DNA of 64,000 nucleotides from Limnohabitans sp. Rim8 (GTDB taxonomy: Bacteria > Pseudomonadota > Gammaproteobacteria > Burkholderiales > Burkholderiaceae_C): positions 16,784-80,783 of the forward strand of contig CAMDFK010000012.1 of assembly GCA_945897465.1 (NCBI GenBank), read 5' to 3'. The notes beneath the pieces are model-generated. The model did not search any database. It saw only the letters and a list, made by a program, of their open reading frames with translations, and was not told the origin of the DNA. The stretch's first letter is position 1; the number at the start of each line of letters is the position of its first letter. Positions 10,020 through 18,325 of this stretch are shown here, one piece after another. Position numbers and translations under genes: made by a program.

Positions 10020-12146
10020 ATGAGCCAACCTGTGGATATCGCCATGTCTTCGGCTTACCGCTGGCGACTGCACCGCAACGTCCTGATTTATGTGGTTTTC
10101 CTGCTGGGCTTGATCGGGGCCATGGCTTGGGCCGAGCGCTCGGGCCTGTCCCGCAACCTGATCGGTCCAATCTTTTTGTTCAGCACGGTGATGATCTATG
10201 CGTTGATCGGCATTGCGGCGAGAACCACGAACGAGGACGAGTATTACGTGGCTGGGCGCCGTATTCCGGCCATGTACAACGGCATGGCCACAGCGGCCGA
10301 CTGGATGAGCGCGGCATCCTTCATCAGTTTGGCGGGAGCCCTGTACCTGCAAGGCTTTTCAGGCAGCGGCAATCAGCCCGGTGGCCTGGCTTATGTGATG
10401 GGCTGGACCGGCGGGTTTTGCCTGGTGGCCTTGTTGATTGCGCCTCAATTGCGTGCCATGCGCTTGTACACTTTGCCCGATTACTTTGATCAGCGTTATG
10501 GCGGTCGCTGGCCGCGGGTGATTGCGGCGCTGGCTTCGGTGCTGTGTTCGTTCACCTACGTGGTCGCCCAAATTTATGGCATAGGCCTGATCGCTTCGCG
10601 TTTGACTGGCGTGCAGTTTGAAATCGGCATCTTGTTGGGTTTGGGCGGTGTTTTGCTGTGTTCGTTTTTGGGCGGGATGCGGGCCATTACTTGGACGCAA
10701 GTGGCGCAGTACATCATGCTGCTGCTGGCCTTTCTCATCCCGGTGTCCTGGCTGGCGTTCAAACAATTGGGCAACCCTGTGGCGCCATTGGCCTACGGCG
10801 CTCAGTTGTCGGCCATCGCCAGCATTGAAAAGCGCTTGATGGACGACCCGGCCGAGTTGGAAGTGCGCCGTGAATACGCACAAAGGGCCAAAATTTACGC
10901 TTCACGCTTGCAGGATGTGGATTCGGCCATGGTCGATCTGCGCTTGGAGTTGGAGGAAAAAATCCGCATCCTCAAGGCGCAAGGGGCCGACTTTGCCACC
11001 ATTGCCCAGGTGCGCCGTGATCTGCTGGCCGTGCCGCATGACTCTGCTAGCGCTCGAGAATTATGGACCCGAGCGATGCATGACAACCTGGAGCGTGCGA
11101 GGCCTTTGGGGGGTATGCCACCCCACACGCAGGCTTTCACCGGTGATCCTGGCGGTGGTTTGGCCCAAGAAAAACTGTTCAGTGAGTCACGCTTGAATTT
11201 TCTGGCCTTGGTTTTTTGTTTGATGATTGGCACGGCAGGTTTGCCCCACCTCTTGACCCGTTTCTACACTTCGCCTTCGGTGGCTGAAACACGCAGCTCT
11301 GTGGCTTGGTCTTTGTTTTTTATCGGGCTGATTTATTTGAGTGTGCCTGCTTTGGCTGTGTTGGTGAAGTTCGAGGTGCTCAACAATTTGGTGGGCAGCA
11401 GTTTTGCCGAATTGCCCAGCTGGATGGCGCAATGGGCCCGGTTGGACTCGGCTTTGCTGGAGTTTTCGGATGTCAATGCCGACGGGATTTTGCAATTGGG
11501 CGAGCTCAAACTCGGGGCGGACATGATCATGTTGGCCACGCCCGAATTGGGCGGGATGCCCTTCGTGGTATCGGGTTTGGTGGCTGCCGGCGGTCTGGCT
11601 GCCGCTTTGTCGACTGCCGATGGTTTGCTGTTGACCATCAGCAACGCATTGGTGCGCGACATGCGACCCAATGGCGTCAATGGCCCTAAGTCTGCCGAAG
11701 GGCGGGTGATTCTGTCCAAATTCGCCCTGCTGGCTGTGGCCATGCTGGCGGCGGTGGTGGCCGCTTTCAAGCCTGCTGAAATCCTGGCCTTGGTGTCGGC
11801 CTCATTTTCACTGGCTGCCTCGGCCTTCTTCCCCGGCATGGTCTTGGGCATGGTCTGGCAGCGGGTGCATCGCCAGGCGGTGGTGATGGGCATGTTGTCT
11901 GGCTTGGGCGTGACCATTTATTACATGGTGGTCAATGCGCCGGGCTTGCGTCATTTTTGGGAGTTGGACCCTTATGGCGGCTTGTGGTGGGGTATTCAGC
12001 CCTTGTCTGCAGGTGTTTTTGGCGTTCCAGTGGGTTTTGCTGTCATGGTACTTGCCACCTGGCTGATCCCTCATCGCCTGATCGGCCAAAACCAGCGTTC
12101 ACAGTCTTCCTCGGCCGAGCCATCTGGCAGCTATCCGGGGCTGTGA
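10020..12146 (+). CDS. Large sodium:solute symporter (SSS family, VC_2705-like subgroup)
   Basis: This is a polytopic inner-membrane protein of 708 residues, larger than the usual 500-550 for the SSS family, and resembles the long subgroup typified by VC_2705. ATG 10020 has AGGA 7-8 bases upstream. Membrane helices begin at about residue 22 (LIYVVFLLGLIGAMAW). The motif GRRIPAMYNGMATAADWMSAASF is split here only to mark position: it lies at about residues 79-100 and is the SSS sodium-site region. Two extra-membrane insertions explain the length: a charged, predicted coiled stretch at about 265-388, and an EF-hand-like loop DVNADGILQLGE at 484-495. The substrate cannot be read from sequence; acetate-type carboxylates are possible but untested. 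It follows ppsA by 32 bases. Confidence 0.82.
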   Translation: MSQPVDIAMSSAYRWRLHRNVLIYVVFLLGLIGAMAWAERSGLSRNLIGPIFLFSTVMIYALIGIAARTTNEDEYYVAGRRIPAMYNGMATAADWMSAASFISLAGALYLQGFSGSGNQPGGLAYVMGWTGGFCLVALLIAPQLRAMRLYTLPDYFDQRYGGRWPRVIAALASVLCSFTYVVAQIYGIGLIASRLTGVQFEIGILLGLGGVLLCSFLGGMRAITWTQVAQYIMLLLAFLIPVSWLAFKQLGNPVAPLAYGAQLSAIASIEKRLMDDPAELEVRREYAQRAKIYASRLQDVDSAMVDLRLELEEKIRILKAQGADFATIAQVRRDLLAVPHDSASARELWTRAMHDNLERARPLGGMPPHTQAFTGDPGGGLAQEKLFSESRLNFLALVFCLMIGTAGLPHLLTRFYTSPSVAETRSSVAWSLFFIGLIYLSVPALAVLVKFEVLNNLVGSSFAELPSWMAQWARLDSALLEFSDVNADGILQLGELKLGADMIMLATPELGGMPFVVSGLVAAGGLAAALSTADGLLLTISNALVRDMRPNGVNGPKSAEGRVILSKFALLAVAMLAAVVAAFKPAEILALVSASFSLAASAFFPGMVLGMVWQRVHRQAVVMGMLSGLGVTIYYMVVNAPGLRHFWELDPYGGLWWGIQPLSAGVFGVPVGFAVMVLATWLIPHRLIGQNQRSQSSSAEPSGSYPGL

Positions 12147-12155
12147 ACTTCAGGC

Positions 12156-12161
12156 TATAAT
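12156..12161 (+). promoter_or_regulatory. Putative -10 element of the rpsF operon
   Basis: TATAAT lies 80 bases before the rpsF start and is followed by a GC-rich stretch (GGGCTTCGCC), the kind of discriminator seen at stringently controlled ribosomal promoters. I could not find a good -35 box at 16-18 bases, so this is tentative. Confidence 0.4.
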
Positions 12162-12241
12162 ATTGGGCTTCGCCTTGCTGCACCCCGACAGACGCTGGGG
12201 GCAGCTATTCCAACCATTTGGGTTAACCTCAAGGAGTCTCA

Positions 12242-12607
12242 ATGCGTCATTACGAAATCATTTTGCTGATCCACCCCGATCAGTCCGAACAAGTGCCGGC
12301 CATGCTGGAGCGCTACAAAGGCATGATCACTGCCGGCGGTGGCAGCATCCACCGTGTAGAAGACTGGGGCCGCCGTCAACTGGCCTACCAGATCAACAAG
12401 CTGGGCAAAGCCCACTACCTGTGCGTGAACATCGAAGCCGACCAAGCGGTCATGGCCGAACTCGAGCACGCCTTCAAGTTCAACGACGCCGTGTTGCGTC
12501 ACCTGACGGTGCAGAAGAAAAAAGCCGACACTGGTCCTTCGTCCATGATGAAGCAAGTCGAGCGCGAAGAAGCCCGCAAGTCCCAACAAGCCGAATTTGC
12601 CGCTTGA
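12242..12607 (+). CDS. rpsF: 30S ribosomal protein S6
   Basis: S6 binds the central domain of 16S rRNA as a pair with S18, which is encoded two genes downstream. The 121-residue product starts [17 protein letters not shown] and contains the typical [14 protein letters not shown] strand-turn region. AAGGAG stands at 12230-12235, a strong ribosome binding site. It opens the rpsF-priB-rpsR-rplI operon, whose gene order is conserved widely in proteobacteria. Confidence 0.97.
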   Translation: MRHYEIILLIHPDQSEQVPAMLERYKGMITAGGGSIHRVEDWGRRQLAYQINKLGKAHYLCVNIEADQAVMAELEHAFKFNDAVLRHLTVQKKKADTGPSSMMKQVEREEARKSQQAEFAA

Positions 12608-12624
12608 CACGTGCCTGTTGAGGA

Positions 12625-12912
12625 GTGAACCGTACCGAACTGACCGCCTGTATTGCCGAGCAAGCCGCTTTGCGATACACCCCCGCCGGTTTGCCCGCCT
12701 TGGATTTGATTCTGGAGCATGCTTCTGAAGTCCAAGAGGCCGGGCAAATGCGCCAAGTCCAGTTGAAACTTCGTGCCTTGGCCATTGGGTCATTGGCTGA
12801 AAGACTGGCCAAGCTAGCGGTAGGCAGTGTTTGGACGTTTCAGGGCTTTTTGGCCACCCCTCGTCAAGGCAAAAGTGTCGTGTTGCACATTCAAGAGTTT
12901 CAGCAAAATTAA
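12625..12912 (+). CDS. priB: Primosomal replication protein N (PriB)
   Basis: PriB is a small single-stranded-DNA-binding OB-fold protein that helps PriA reload DnaB at stalled forks. The 95-residue product shows the PriB segments [13 protein letters not shown] and the late [19 protein letters not shown]. An in-frame TGA at 12619-12621 leaves GTG 12625 as the only early start. Unusually, the GGAG motif at 12622-12625 runs into that start codon, so translation may be coupled to rpsF, which stops 17 bases earlier. Its place between rpsF and rpsR is the standard PriB position. Confidence 0.9.
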   Translation: MNRTELTACIAEQAALRYTPAGLPALDLILEHASEVQEAGQMRQVQLKLRALAIGSLAERLAKLAVGSVWTFQGFLATPRQGKSVVLHIQEFQQN

Positions 12913-12926
12913 TTTCAGGAGGCCCC

Positions 12927-13208
12927 ATGGCCACGTTTAAAAAATTCAACAAAGACAAGCGCCCCAAGCGCAACACCCAGTCACTGCTGTTCAAGCGCAA
13001 GCGTTTTTGTCGCTTCACAGTCACTGGCGTCGAAGAAATCGACTACAAAGATGTGGACACCCTGCGTGACTTCATCGCCGAAAACGGCAAGATCATCCCC
13101 GCTCGCTTGACTGGCACCCGTGCCATCTTCCAGCGCCAGCTCAACACTGCCATCAAGCGCGCCCGCTTTTTGGCCATGTTGCCCTACACCGACCAGCACA
13201 AAGTCTAA
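12927..13208 (+). CDS. rpsR: 30S ribosomal protein S18
   Basis: S18 joins S6 on the platform of the small subunit. The 93-residue product contains the hallmark [13 protein letters not shown] and [12 protein letters not shown] segments followed by a basic helix ([16 protein letters not shown]). The ATG at 12927 has a full AGGAGG at 12917-12922. Fourteen bases separate it from priB and eleven from rplI, so the four genes form one transcript. Confidence 0.97.
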   Translation: MATFKKFNKDKRPKRNTQSLLFKRKRFCRFTVTGVEEIDYKDVDTLRDFIAENGKIIPARLTGTRAIFQRQLNTAIKRARFLAMLPYTDQHKV

Positions 13209-13219
13209 GGAGTCCAACC

Positions 13220-13672
13220 ATGCAAATCATCCTGCTCGAAAAGGTTGTGAACCTGGGTAATCTGGGCGATATCGTCAAAGTCAAAGACGGCTACGCTCGC
13301 AACTTCCTGATCCCTCAAGGCCGTGCACGCCGTGCCACGGAGGCCAATAAGGCCGAGTTCGAAGCGCGCCGCGTTGAGCTTGAAAAAGCAGCCGCTGCGA
13401 AGTTGGCCGATGCCCAAGCGCAAGGTGAAAAATTGTCCGGCACAGTGGTCAAATTGTCACAAAAGGCTGGCGTGGATGGGCGTTTATTCGGATCCGTCAC
13501 CAACCATGACATTTGTGAAGAGCTCAACAAGCAGGGCTACAAGCTGGTCAAGTCCCAGATCCGCATGCCCCATGGGCCCATCAAGGTGGTGAGCGATTCC
13601 ACTGTGTCGGTGGCCCTGCACACCGATGTGGTGATGGACGTGACCGTGTCGGTTTACGGCGAAACAGCCTGA
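13220..13672 (+). CDS. rplI: 50S ribosomal protein L9
   Basis: L9 binds domain V of 23S rRNA near the L1 stalk and helps maintain reading frame. The 150-residue product has the N-terminal signature [17 protein letters not shown] with the RNA-binding [13 protein letters not shown] loop, a long connecting helix rich in Ala, Glu and Lys (about 40-75), and a C-terminal globular domain starting near [15 protein letters not shown] is placed at 13207-13212. A strong terminator lies 18 bases after the stop. Confidence 0.97.
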   Translation: MQIILLEKVVNLGNLGDIVKVKDGYARNFLIPQGRARRATEANKAEFEARRVELEKAAAAKLADAQAQGEKLSGTVVKLSQKAGVDGRLFGSVTNHDICEELNKQGYKLVKSQIRMPHGPIKVVSDSTVSVALHTDVVMDVTVSVYGETA

Positions 13673-13689
13673 TCTGCGCTGCGCTCTGA

Positions 13690-13723
13690 AAAGCCGCCTG
13701 GCCTTGTGCTGGGCGGCTTTTTT
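13690..13723 (+). terminator. Intrinsic terminator of the rpsF-rplI operon
   Basis: AAGCCGCC (13691-13698) pairs with GGCGGCTT (13712-13719) around a 13-base loop, followed by six T. It closes the ribosomal operon ahead of dnaB. Confidence 0.85.
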
Positions 13724-13778
13724 CATGGGTGCTCAAGCCATCTGAGATTTACAGCGCTGAACACTGGATGCACAAAGC

Positions 13779-13787
13779 TTATCCACA
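13779..13787 (+). promoter_or_regulatory. Perfect DnaA box upstream of dnaB
   Basis: TTATCCACA, identical to the consensus DnaA box, lies 55 bases before the dnaB start, between the rplI terminator and the gene. Placement in the presumed dnaB promoter suggests that DnaA could control helicase supply; this is inference from position. Confidence 0.5.
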
Positions 13788-13841
13788 GCCTTATCCCGTG
13801 CGCGTCGCGTTTTTGCGACTACCATGGTCTTTTGAGGTTTC

Positions 13842-15266
13842 ATGACCATGTCTGCCGTTTTTGCCCCTTCCTTGAACGCCTTCCCATCCGAACTTTCTGC
13901 TGACAGCCAGGTGGCCAAGCTGCGAGTGCCACCCCATTCAATTGAAGCTGAATCCAGTGTTCTGGGCGGGCTGTTGCTGGACAACGGTGCCTGGGACCGT
14001 GTGGGCGATCTGTTGGCCGACATTGATTTTTACCGTCATGAGCACAAGCTCATTTATGCGGCGATCGGTGCGTTGATCAACGCCTCCAAGCCTGCCGACG
14101 TCATCACCGTGAACGAGCAGTTGCAGAACCAAGGCAAGGCCGAGGAAATGGGCGGCTTGGGTTACCTGAACTCCTTGGCACAGTACGTGCCCAGTGCCAG
14201 CAACATTCGCCGCTATGCCGAGATCGTTCGTGAGCGCTCGATCCTGCGCAAACTGGTGTCTGCCAGTGACGAGATCGCGACCAATGCCTTCAACCCTCAA
14301 GGCAAGGCGATTGACCGAATCTTGGACGAGGCCGAGCAAAAGATCTTCAACATCGGTGAAGAAGGCTCGCGCATGAAGCAGGGCTTTCAGTCCATGGACA
14401 CACTGGTGGTGGAATTGATGGACCGCGTGCAGGAGATGGCCGACAACCCCAATGACATCACTGGCGTGCCTACCGGATTTTACGATCTGGACCGCATGAC
14501 ATCCGGTTTGCAGCCTGGCGATATGGTGGTTTTGGCTGCACGTCCATCGATGGGTAAGACCGCTTTTGCGATCAATATTGCCGAGCATGTGGCTTTGAAC
14601 GAGGGCTTGCCGGTGGCCGTGTTTTCCATGGAAATGGGCGCGTCACAGTTGGCCGTGCGTGTGGTGGGTTCGATCGGTCGCATCGATCAGGGTCATTTGC
14701 GCACAGGCAAGCTCAGTGATGATGAATGGCCACGCTTGACGGAGGCGATTGAAAAACTGCGAACCGTGTCCCTGCACATCGATGAAACGCCGGGGCTCAC
14801 ATCATCTGAATTGCGGGCCAACGCCCGTCGATTGGCTCGGCAATGTGGCAAATTGGGACTGATTGTGGTGGACTATTTGCAGCTGATGAACGGCTCAGGT
14901 GGCGCTGGCGGTGACAACCGAGCCACCGAGTTGGGTGAAATTTCACGCGGCTTGAAAATGCTGGCCAAAGAGCTGCAGTGCCCGGTCATTGCCTTGTCAC
15001 AACTTAACCGGAGTGTGGAGCAGCGCACCGACAAGCGTCCCATGATGAGCGACTTGCGAGAGTCCGGTGCCATCGAACAGGATGCCGACATCATCATGTT
15101 CATTTACCGTGATGACTACTACAACAAGGATTCGAAGGATCCAGGTGTCGCGGAAATCATCATCGGTAAGCAGCGCAATGGCCCAACAGGCACTGTTCGA
15201 CTGACTTTCCTGAAGAACCTGACCCGATTTGAAAGCTTGGCCTCAGGGCTTAGCGACGATTACTGA
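13842..15266 (+). CDS. dnaB: Replicative DNA helicase DnaB
   Basis: DnaB is the hexameric 5'-3' helicase that drives the replication fork and recruits primase. The 474-residue product has the N-terminal primase-binding domain (PPHSIEAESSVLGGLLLDN at about 27-45), a linker, and the RecA-like motor. Walker A is ARPSMGKTAFA near residue 233, Walker B is LIVVDYLQLM, and the C-terminal RSVEQRTDKRPMMSDLRESG stretch is characteristic. GAGG at 13834-13837 precedes ATG 13842; the ATG at 13848 is an alternative two codons in. Its position after rplI is conserved in proteobacteria. A DnaA box lies in the upstream gap. Confidence 0.95.
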   Translation: MTMSAVFAPSLNAFPSELSADSQVAKLRVPPHSIEAESSVLGGLLLDNGAWDRVGDLLADIDFYRHEHKLIYAAIGALINASKPADVITVNEQLQNQGKAEEMGGLGYLNSLAQYVPSASNIRRYAEIVRERSILRKLVSASDEIATNAFNPQGKAIDRILDEAEQKIFNIGEEGSRMKQGFQSMDTLVVELMDRVQEMADNPNDITGVPTGFYDLDRMTSGLQPGDMVVLAARPSMGKTAFAINIAEHVALNEGLPVAVFSMEMGASQLAVRVVGSIGRIDQGHLRTGKLSDDEWPRLTEAIEKLRTVSLHIDETPGLTSSELRANARRLARQCGKLGLIVVDYLQLMNGSGGAGGDNRATELGEISRGLKMLAKELQCPVIALSQLNRSVEQRTDKRPMMSDLRESGAIEQDADIIMFIYRDDYYNKDSKDPGVAEIIIGKQRNGPTGTVRLTFLKNLTRFESLASGLSDDY

Positions 15267-15298
15267 GGCAAAGCGCTGAGGGATATACCCATCCGCAA

Positions 15299-17023
15299 TC
15301 AAAGCGCTTCGCTGGCAAAGTCGGCCAAACGTGAACGCTCACCACGGGCAAGTGTGATGTGCCCCCCGTGTGCCCAGCCCTTGAAGCGGTCAACTGCATA
15401 GGTCAATCCCGATGATCCTTCGGTCAGGTAGGGTGTGTCGATCTGAGCCAAGTTGCCCATGCAGATGATCTTGGTGCCTGGGCCTGCGCGGGTGATCAGC
15501 GTTTTCATTTGCTTGGGCGTCAGGTTTTGTGCCTCGTCGATGATCACGTACTTGTTCATGAAGGTGCGGCCCCGCATGAAGTTCATGCTCTTGATTTTGA
15601 TACGGCTCTTGATGAGTTCGTTGGTTGCAGCGCGGCCCCATTCACCCGCGTTGCCGCCATCGCCCTTGGCCAGAAACTCCAGGTTGTCGTCCAAGGCACC
15701 CATCCAGGGGCCCATTTTTTCTTCTTCTGTGCCGGGTAAAAAGCCGATGTCTTCGCCCACGCTCACGGTGGCTCGGGTCATGATGATTTCGGTGTAGCGA
15801 CGGTCGTCCAGAACCTGTGTCAGGCCTGCAGCCAAGGCCATGAGGGTTTTGCCCGTGCCTGCGGTGCCTGCGAGCGTCACAAAGTCGACGTCAGGATCGG
15901 TCAGCAAATTCATCGCGAAGTTCTGTTCGCGGTTGCGTGTGGTGACGCCCCAGACCGCATTTTTTTGATGGTTGAAATCTCTGAGCGTTCGCAGGACCGC
16001 AGTTTTTCCGCGGATTTCTGTCACGCGTGCATACAGGCTGGGCTCTCCGGGTGCCTCGAAATACACAAACTGGTTCATGAACAGGCTGGGGACGATGGGG
16101 CCGCTGATCCGGTAGAACGTGTGGCTGCCTTGTTGCCAGCTCTCGACTGTTTTGCCATTTTTGAGCCAGAAGTCAGGGGGTAAGGCCATGGAGCCCGGGT
16201 AGAGCAAATCGCCGTCCTCCAAAGTTTTGTCATTTTGGTAATCCTCGGCCTGCAACCCCAACGCACGGGCTTTGACGCGCATGTTGATGTCTTTGGAGAC
16301 GAGAACCACTTCACGGGGTTCGTGTAACAGGCCCAGCGCCTTGACCACGCCCAGGATTTGGTTGTCGGCCTTACCTTGGGGCAAGGCCAAGGGCAGGCTC
16401 AGGTCGAGCGACTGTGTCTGAAAAAACAATTGCCCCGTCGCATCGCTGTGACCAGTCGAGTTCAAGGGTGAGCCTTTGCCCAGATCGGCGGCTTGTGCCA
16501 AGGCCAGAGCGTCCAACGAGCGGCTGGCCTGACGCGCATTGCGGGCGACTTCGGTCATTCCTTTTTTATGGCCGTCGAGTTCTTCCAGCACGATCATGGG
16601 CAAGAAAATATCGTGCTCTTCAAAGCGGAACAAGCTCATGGGGTCATGCATCAGCACGTTGGTATCGAGGACAAAAAGCTTGCTTGGACCGCTGCGCTTT
16701 TTGGCTCGGGCTGTTGCGGGCTTGCTCACCCGATTGGCGACCTTGGCAGCTGAGTGGATGGACTCGGATTGAGACCTGGTCGTCAGCATCTGGCCAGAAT
16801 CGGCCTGTGATGCCACTGCTGTCACGGGCACCGAAGGCCTGACTTCATTTTTGCGTGAACGGGCAGGGCTTTTGGCCACGGGTGCAACGGGTGTCTCGCT
16901 CATAGAATGCCGTTGGGGTTCAATTTGAACCATGGCGGATGTATCGGTTGGTTGGTCGTTGCTCTCAAATGCTTTGTGGGTCAAGCGGCTGGCGCGATGG
17001 GTGGGAGCGGGTGGCAATGGCAT
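15299..17023 (-). CDS. PIN-PhoH family protein (PhoH2/YlaK type RNase-helicase-like ATPase)
   Basis: The 574-residue product joins an N-terminal PIN nuclease-like domain to a C-terminal PhoH ATPase. After a disordered, Ser/Thr/Pro-rich first 110 residues, the PIN domain starts at LFVLDTNVLMHDP with acidic residues for metal binding (DTN and EELDGHK). The PhoH half shows GTAGTGKTLMALAAG as Walker A and KYVIIDEAQNL as Walker B. Related PIN-PhoH proteins unwind and cleave RNA in vitro; the role here is unknown. It lies convergent to dnaB across 32 bases. The start is uncertain: MPLPPAPT at 17023 is used, and a later Met at codon 41 (MSETPVAP) is possible since neither has a strong ribosome binding site. 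Confidence 0.87.
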   Translation of the reverse strand: MPLPPAPTHRASRLTHKAFESNDQPTDTSAMVQIEPQRHSMSETPVAPVAKSPARSRKNEVRPSVPVTAVASQADSGQMLTTRSQSESIHSAAKVANRVSKPATARAKKRSGPSKLFVLDTNVLMHDPMSLFRFEEHDIFLPMIVLEELDGHKKGMTEVARNARQASRSLDALALAQAADLGKGSPLNSTGHSDATGQLFFQTQSLDLSLPLALPQGKADNQILGVVKALGLLHEPREVVLVSKDINMRVKARALGLQAEDYQNDKTLEDGDLLYPGSMALPPDFWLKNGKTVESWQQGSHTFYRISGPIVPSLFMNQFVYFEAPGEPSLYARVTEIRGKTAVLRTLRDFNHQKNAVWGVTTRNREQNFAMNLLTDPDVDFVTLAGTAGTGKTLMALAAGLTQVLDDRRYTEIIMTRATVSVGEDIGFLPGTEEEKMGPWMGALDDNLEFLAKGDGGNAGEWGRAATNELIKSRIKIKSMNFMRGRTFMNKYVIIDEAQNLTPKQMKTLITRAGPGTKIICMGNLAQIDTPYLTEGSSGLTYAVDRFKGWAHGGHITLARGERSRLADFASEAL

Positions 17024-17061
17024 GAGCGAAGGTCTCTTGAGGATTGAAGAATTCGGACTCG

Positions 17062-17097
17062 AGAAAAGAAAAAGCCGCCAGGAGAGCCGGGCGGCTT
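17062..17097 (-). terminator. Intrinsic terminator of the peroxiredoxin gene
   Basis: Read on the minus strand, AAGCCGCC pairs with GGCGGCTT (plus positions 17090-17097 and 17072-17079), followed by a T-rich run TTTCTTTTCTC. It lies downstream of the minus-strand peroxiredoxin gene and before the PIN-PhoH gene, so these two are probably separate transcripts. Confidence 0.78.
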
Positions 17098-17179
17098 GAA
17101 GGGAGGTGAGTGGCAGGGCTGCGTTGCAACGTCATGAAAACATTATGCACGAGGCCTGTGACAAGACAGGACAGGGGCT

Positions 17180-17665
17180 TCAGGCCACAGCAGCAGCTTT
17201 GTTGAGGTCCTTGACGGCTTGCAGCACTTCTTCAACGTGGCCCGGAACTTTCAAACCGCGCCACTCTTGTTTGAGGGTGCCGTCTGCTCCGATCAGGAAA
17301 GTGCTGCGTTCAATACCCTTGACTTTTTTGCCGTACATGATTTTGTTTTTGACCACACCAAACATGTGGCACATTTTTTCTTCGGTATCGGCGATCAATT
17401 CGAAGGGCAATTCCAGTTTGGCTTTGAAGTCGTCGTGCGATTTCATGTTGTCGCGGGAAACGCCCAGGACCAAGGCACCGGCTTTCACGAAATCTTTGTA
17501 TTTGTCTCGAAATTGCATGGCCTCAGTGGTGCAGCCGGGGGTGTTGTCTTTGGGGTAGAAAAACAAAACAACGGTTTGACCAATATGGGAGAGGTTCGAA
17601 ACTTTCAGACCACTGGTGGCATTGGCTTCAAATTCGGGAAGGGGTTTGTTCAGAACGATCGCCAT
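17180..17665 (-). CDS. bcp: Thioredoxin-dependent thiol peroxidase (BCP/PrxQ peroxiredoxin)
   Basis: PrxQ enzymes reduce hydrogen and organic peroxides using thioredoxin. The 161-residue product has the thioredoxin fold with the active-site stretch FFYPKDNTPGCTTEA; the peroxidatic cysteine is Cys45. E. coli BCP has its resolving cysteine five residues later, but here position 50 is Met. The only other cysteine, Cys99 in EEKMCHMFGVV, matches the third cysteine of E. coli BCP. The enzyme may therefore work as a 1-Cys type or use Cys99, which cannot be decided from sequence. It has its own terminator downstream. Confidence 0.93.
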   Translation of the reverse strand: MAIVLNKPLPEFEANATSGLKVSNLSHIGQTVVLFFYPKDNTPGCTTEAMQFRDKYKDFVKAGALVLGVSRDNMKSHDDFKAKLELPFELIADTEEKMCHMFGVVKNKIMYGKKVKGIERSTFLIGADGTLKQEWRGLKVPGHVEEVLQAVKDLNKAAAVA

Positions 17666-17824
17666 GGAACTTTATCTCGCTTGACTGGTTGAGCGGGTGC
17701 CACCAATGACAGGTGTCAGTTTCGCTGTAGGCCATTGGCCTCGACAACTGTCTATTTTACTCCGAACAAAGAAGGGCATTTGCCCTGGCTCGGGGCACAA
17801 AAACGACCCGAAAGAATGCATGCT

Positions 17825-18202
17825 TTAGGACTCGATCAAAAGCAAGGCCACCACTTTGCGTCCCTCGCTGGCCAAAATGTTGTAGGTGCGACAAGCCGCA
17901 GCTGTGTCCATGGTTTCTACCCCAACGCCAAGCACGATCAAGTCCTTCAGCCACTGGGGCTTGGCAAAACGCAGTTGATGCCCGCTGCCGAACAAGATGA
18001 GCTCGGCCCCGCTGTGGGCCCATGGGCTGAAGTCGCTGGCGCTCAGGGCCTCGAAGTGGCCTGTGGCCCAGGCCGCTGGCGGCACATTTGGCAGGCTGCT
18101 CACGGACAAGGACTTTTCATGCCGAACGCCGTTGACTTCAATCCATGCCCGGTCATAAGCGTTGATGGTCGGCGCATTGGATTTGTCGGGCTGAAGTTTC
18201 AT
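17825..18202 (-). CDS. Mth938-like domain protein (DUF498/NDUFAF3 family)
   Basis: The 125-residue product belongs to the small Mth938 fold family, whose mitochondrial relative NDUFAF3 aids complex I assembly; bacterial function is not established. Visible features are the central ELILFGSGHQLRF strand-turn, followed by GVGVETMDTAAACRTYNILASEGRKV, which is typical of the family C-terminal half (quoted from residue 88 on). I chose ATG 18202 (MKLQPDKSN) because the frame upstream only offers a TTG at 18241. No clear ribosome binding site precedes either. It is divergent from alaA. Confidence 0.82.
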   Translation of the reverse strand: MKLQPDKSNAPTINAYDRAWIEVNGVRHEKSLSVSSLPNVPPAAWATGHFEALSASDFSPWAHSGAELILFGSGHQLRFAKPQWLKDLIVLGVGVETMDTAAACRTYNILASEGRKVVALLLIES

Positions 18203-18325
18203 GGGGTGGCAAAAGTGAGGGAAAGCGCAATGAGAAGTCAAGCTCTGGAAAACTTCGCTCGTGAGGCATAAGAATTGTGGTCAAATTATAGGTTTTCCCT
18301 CACCCACATTGCCTTTGGAGGCACT

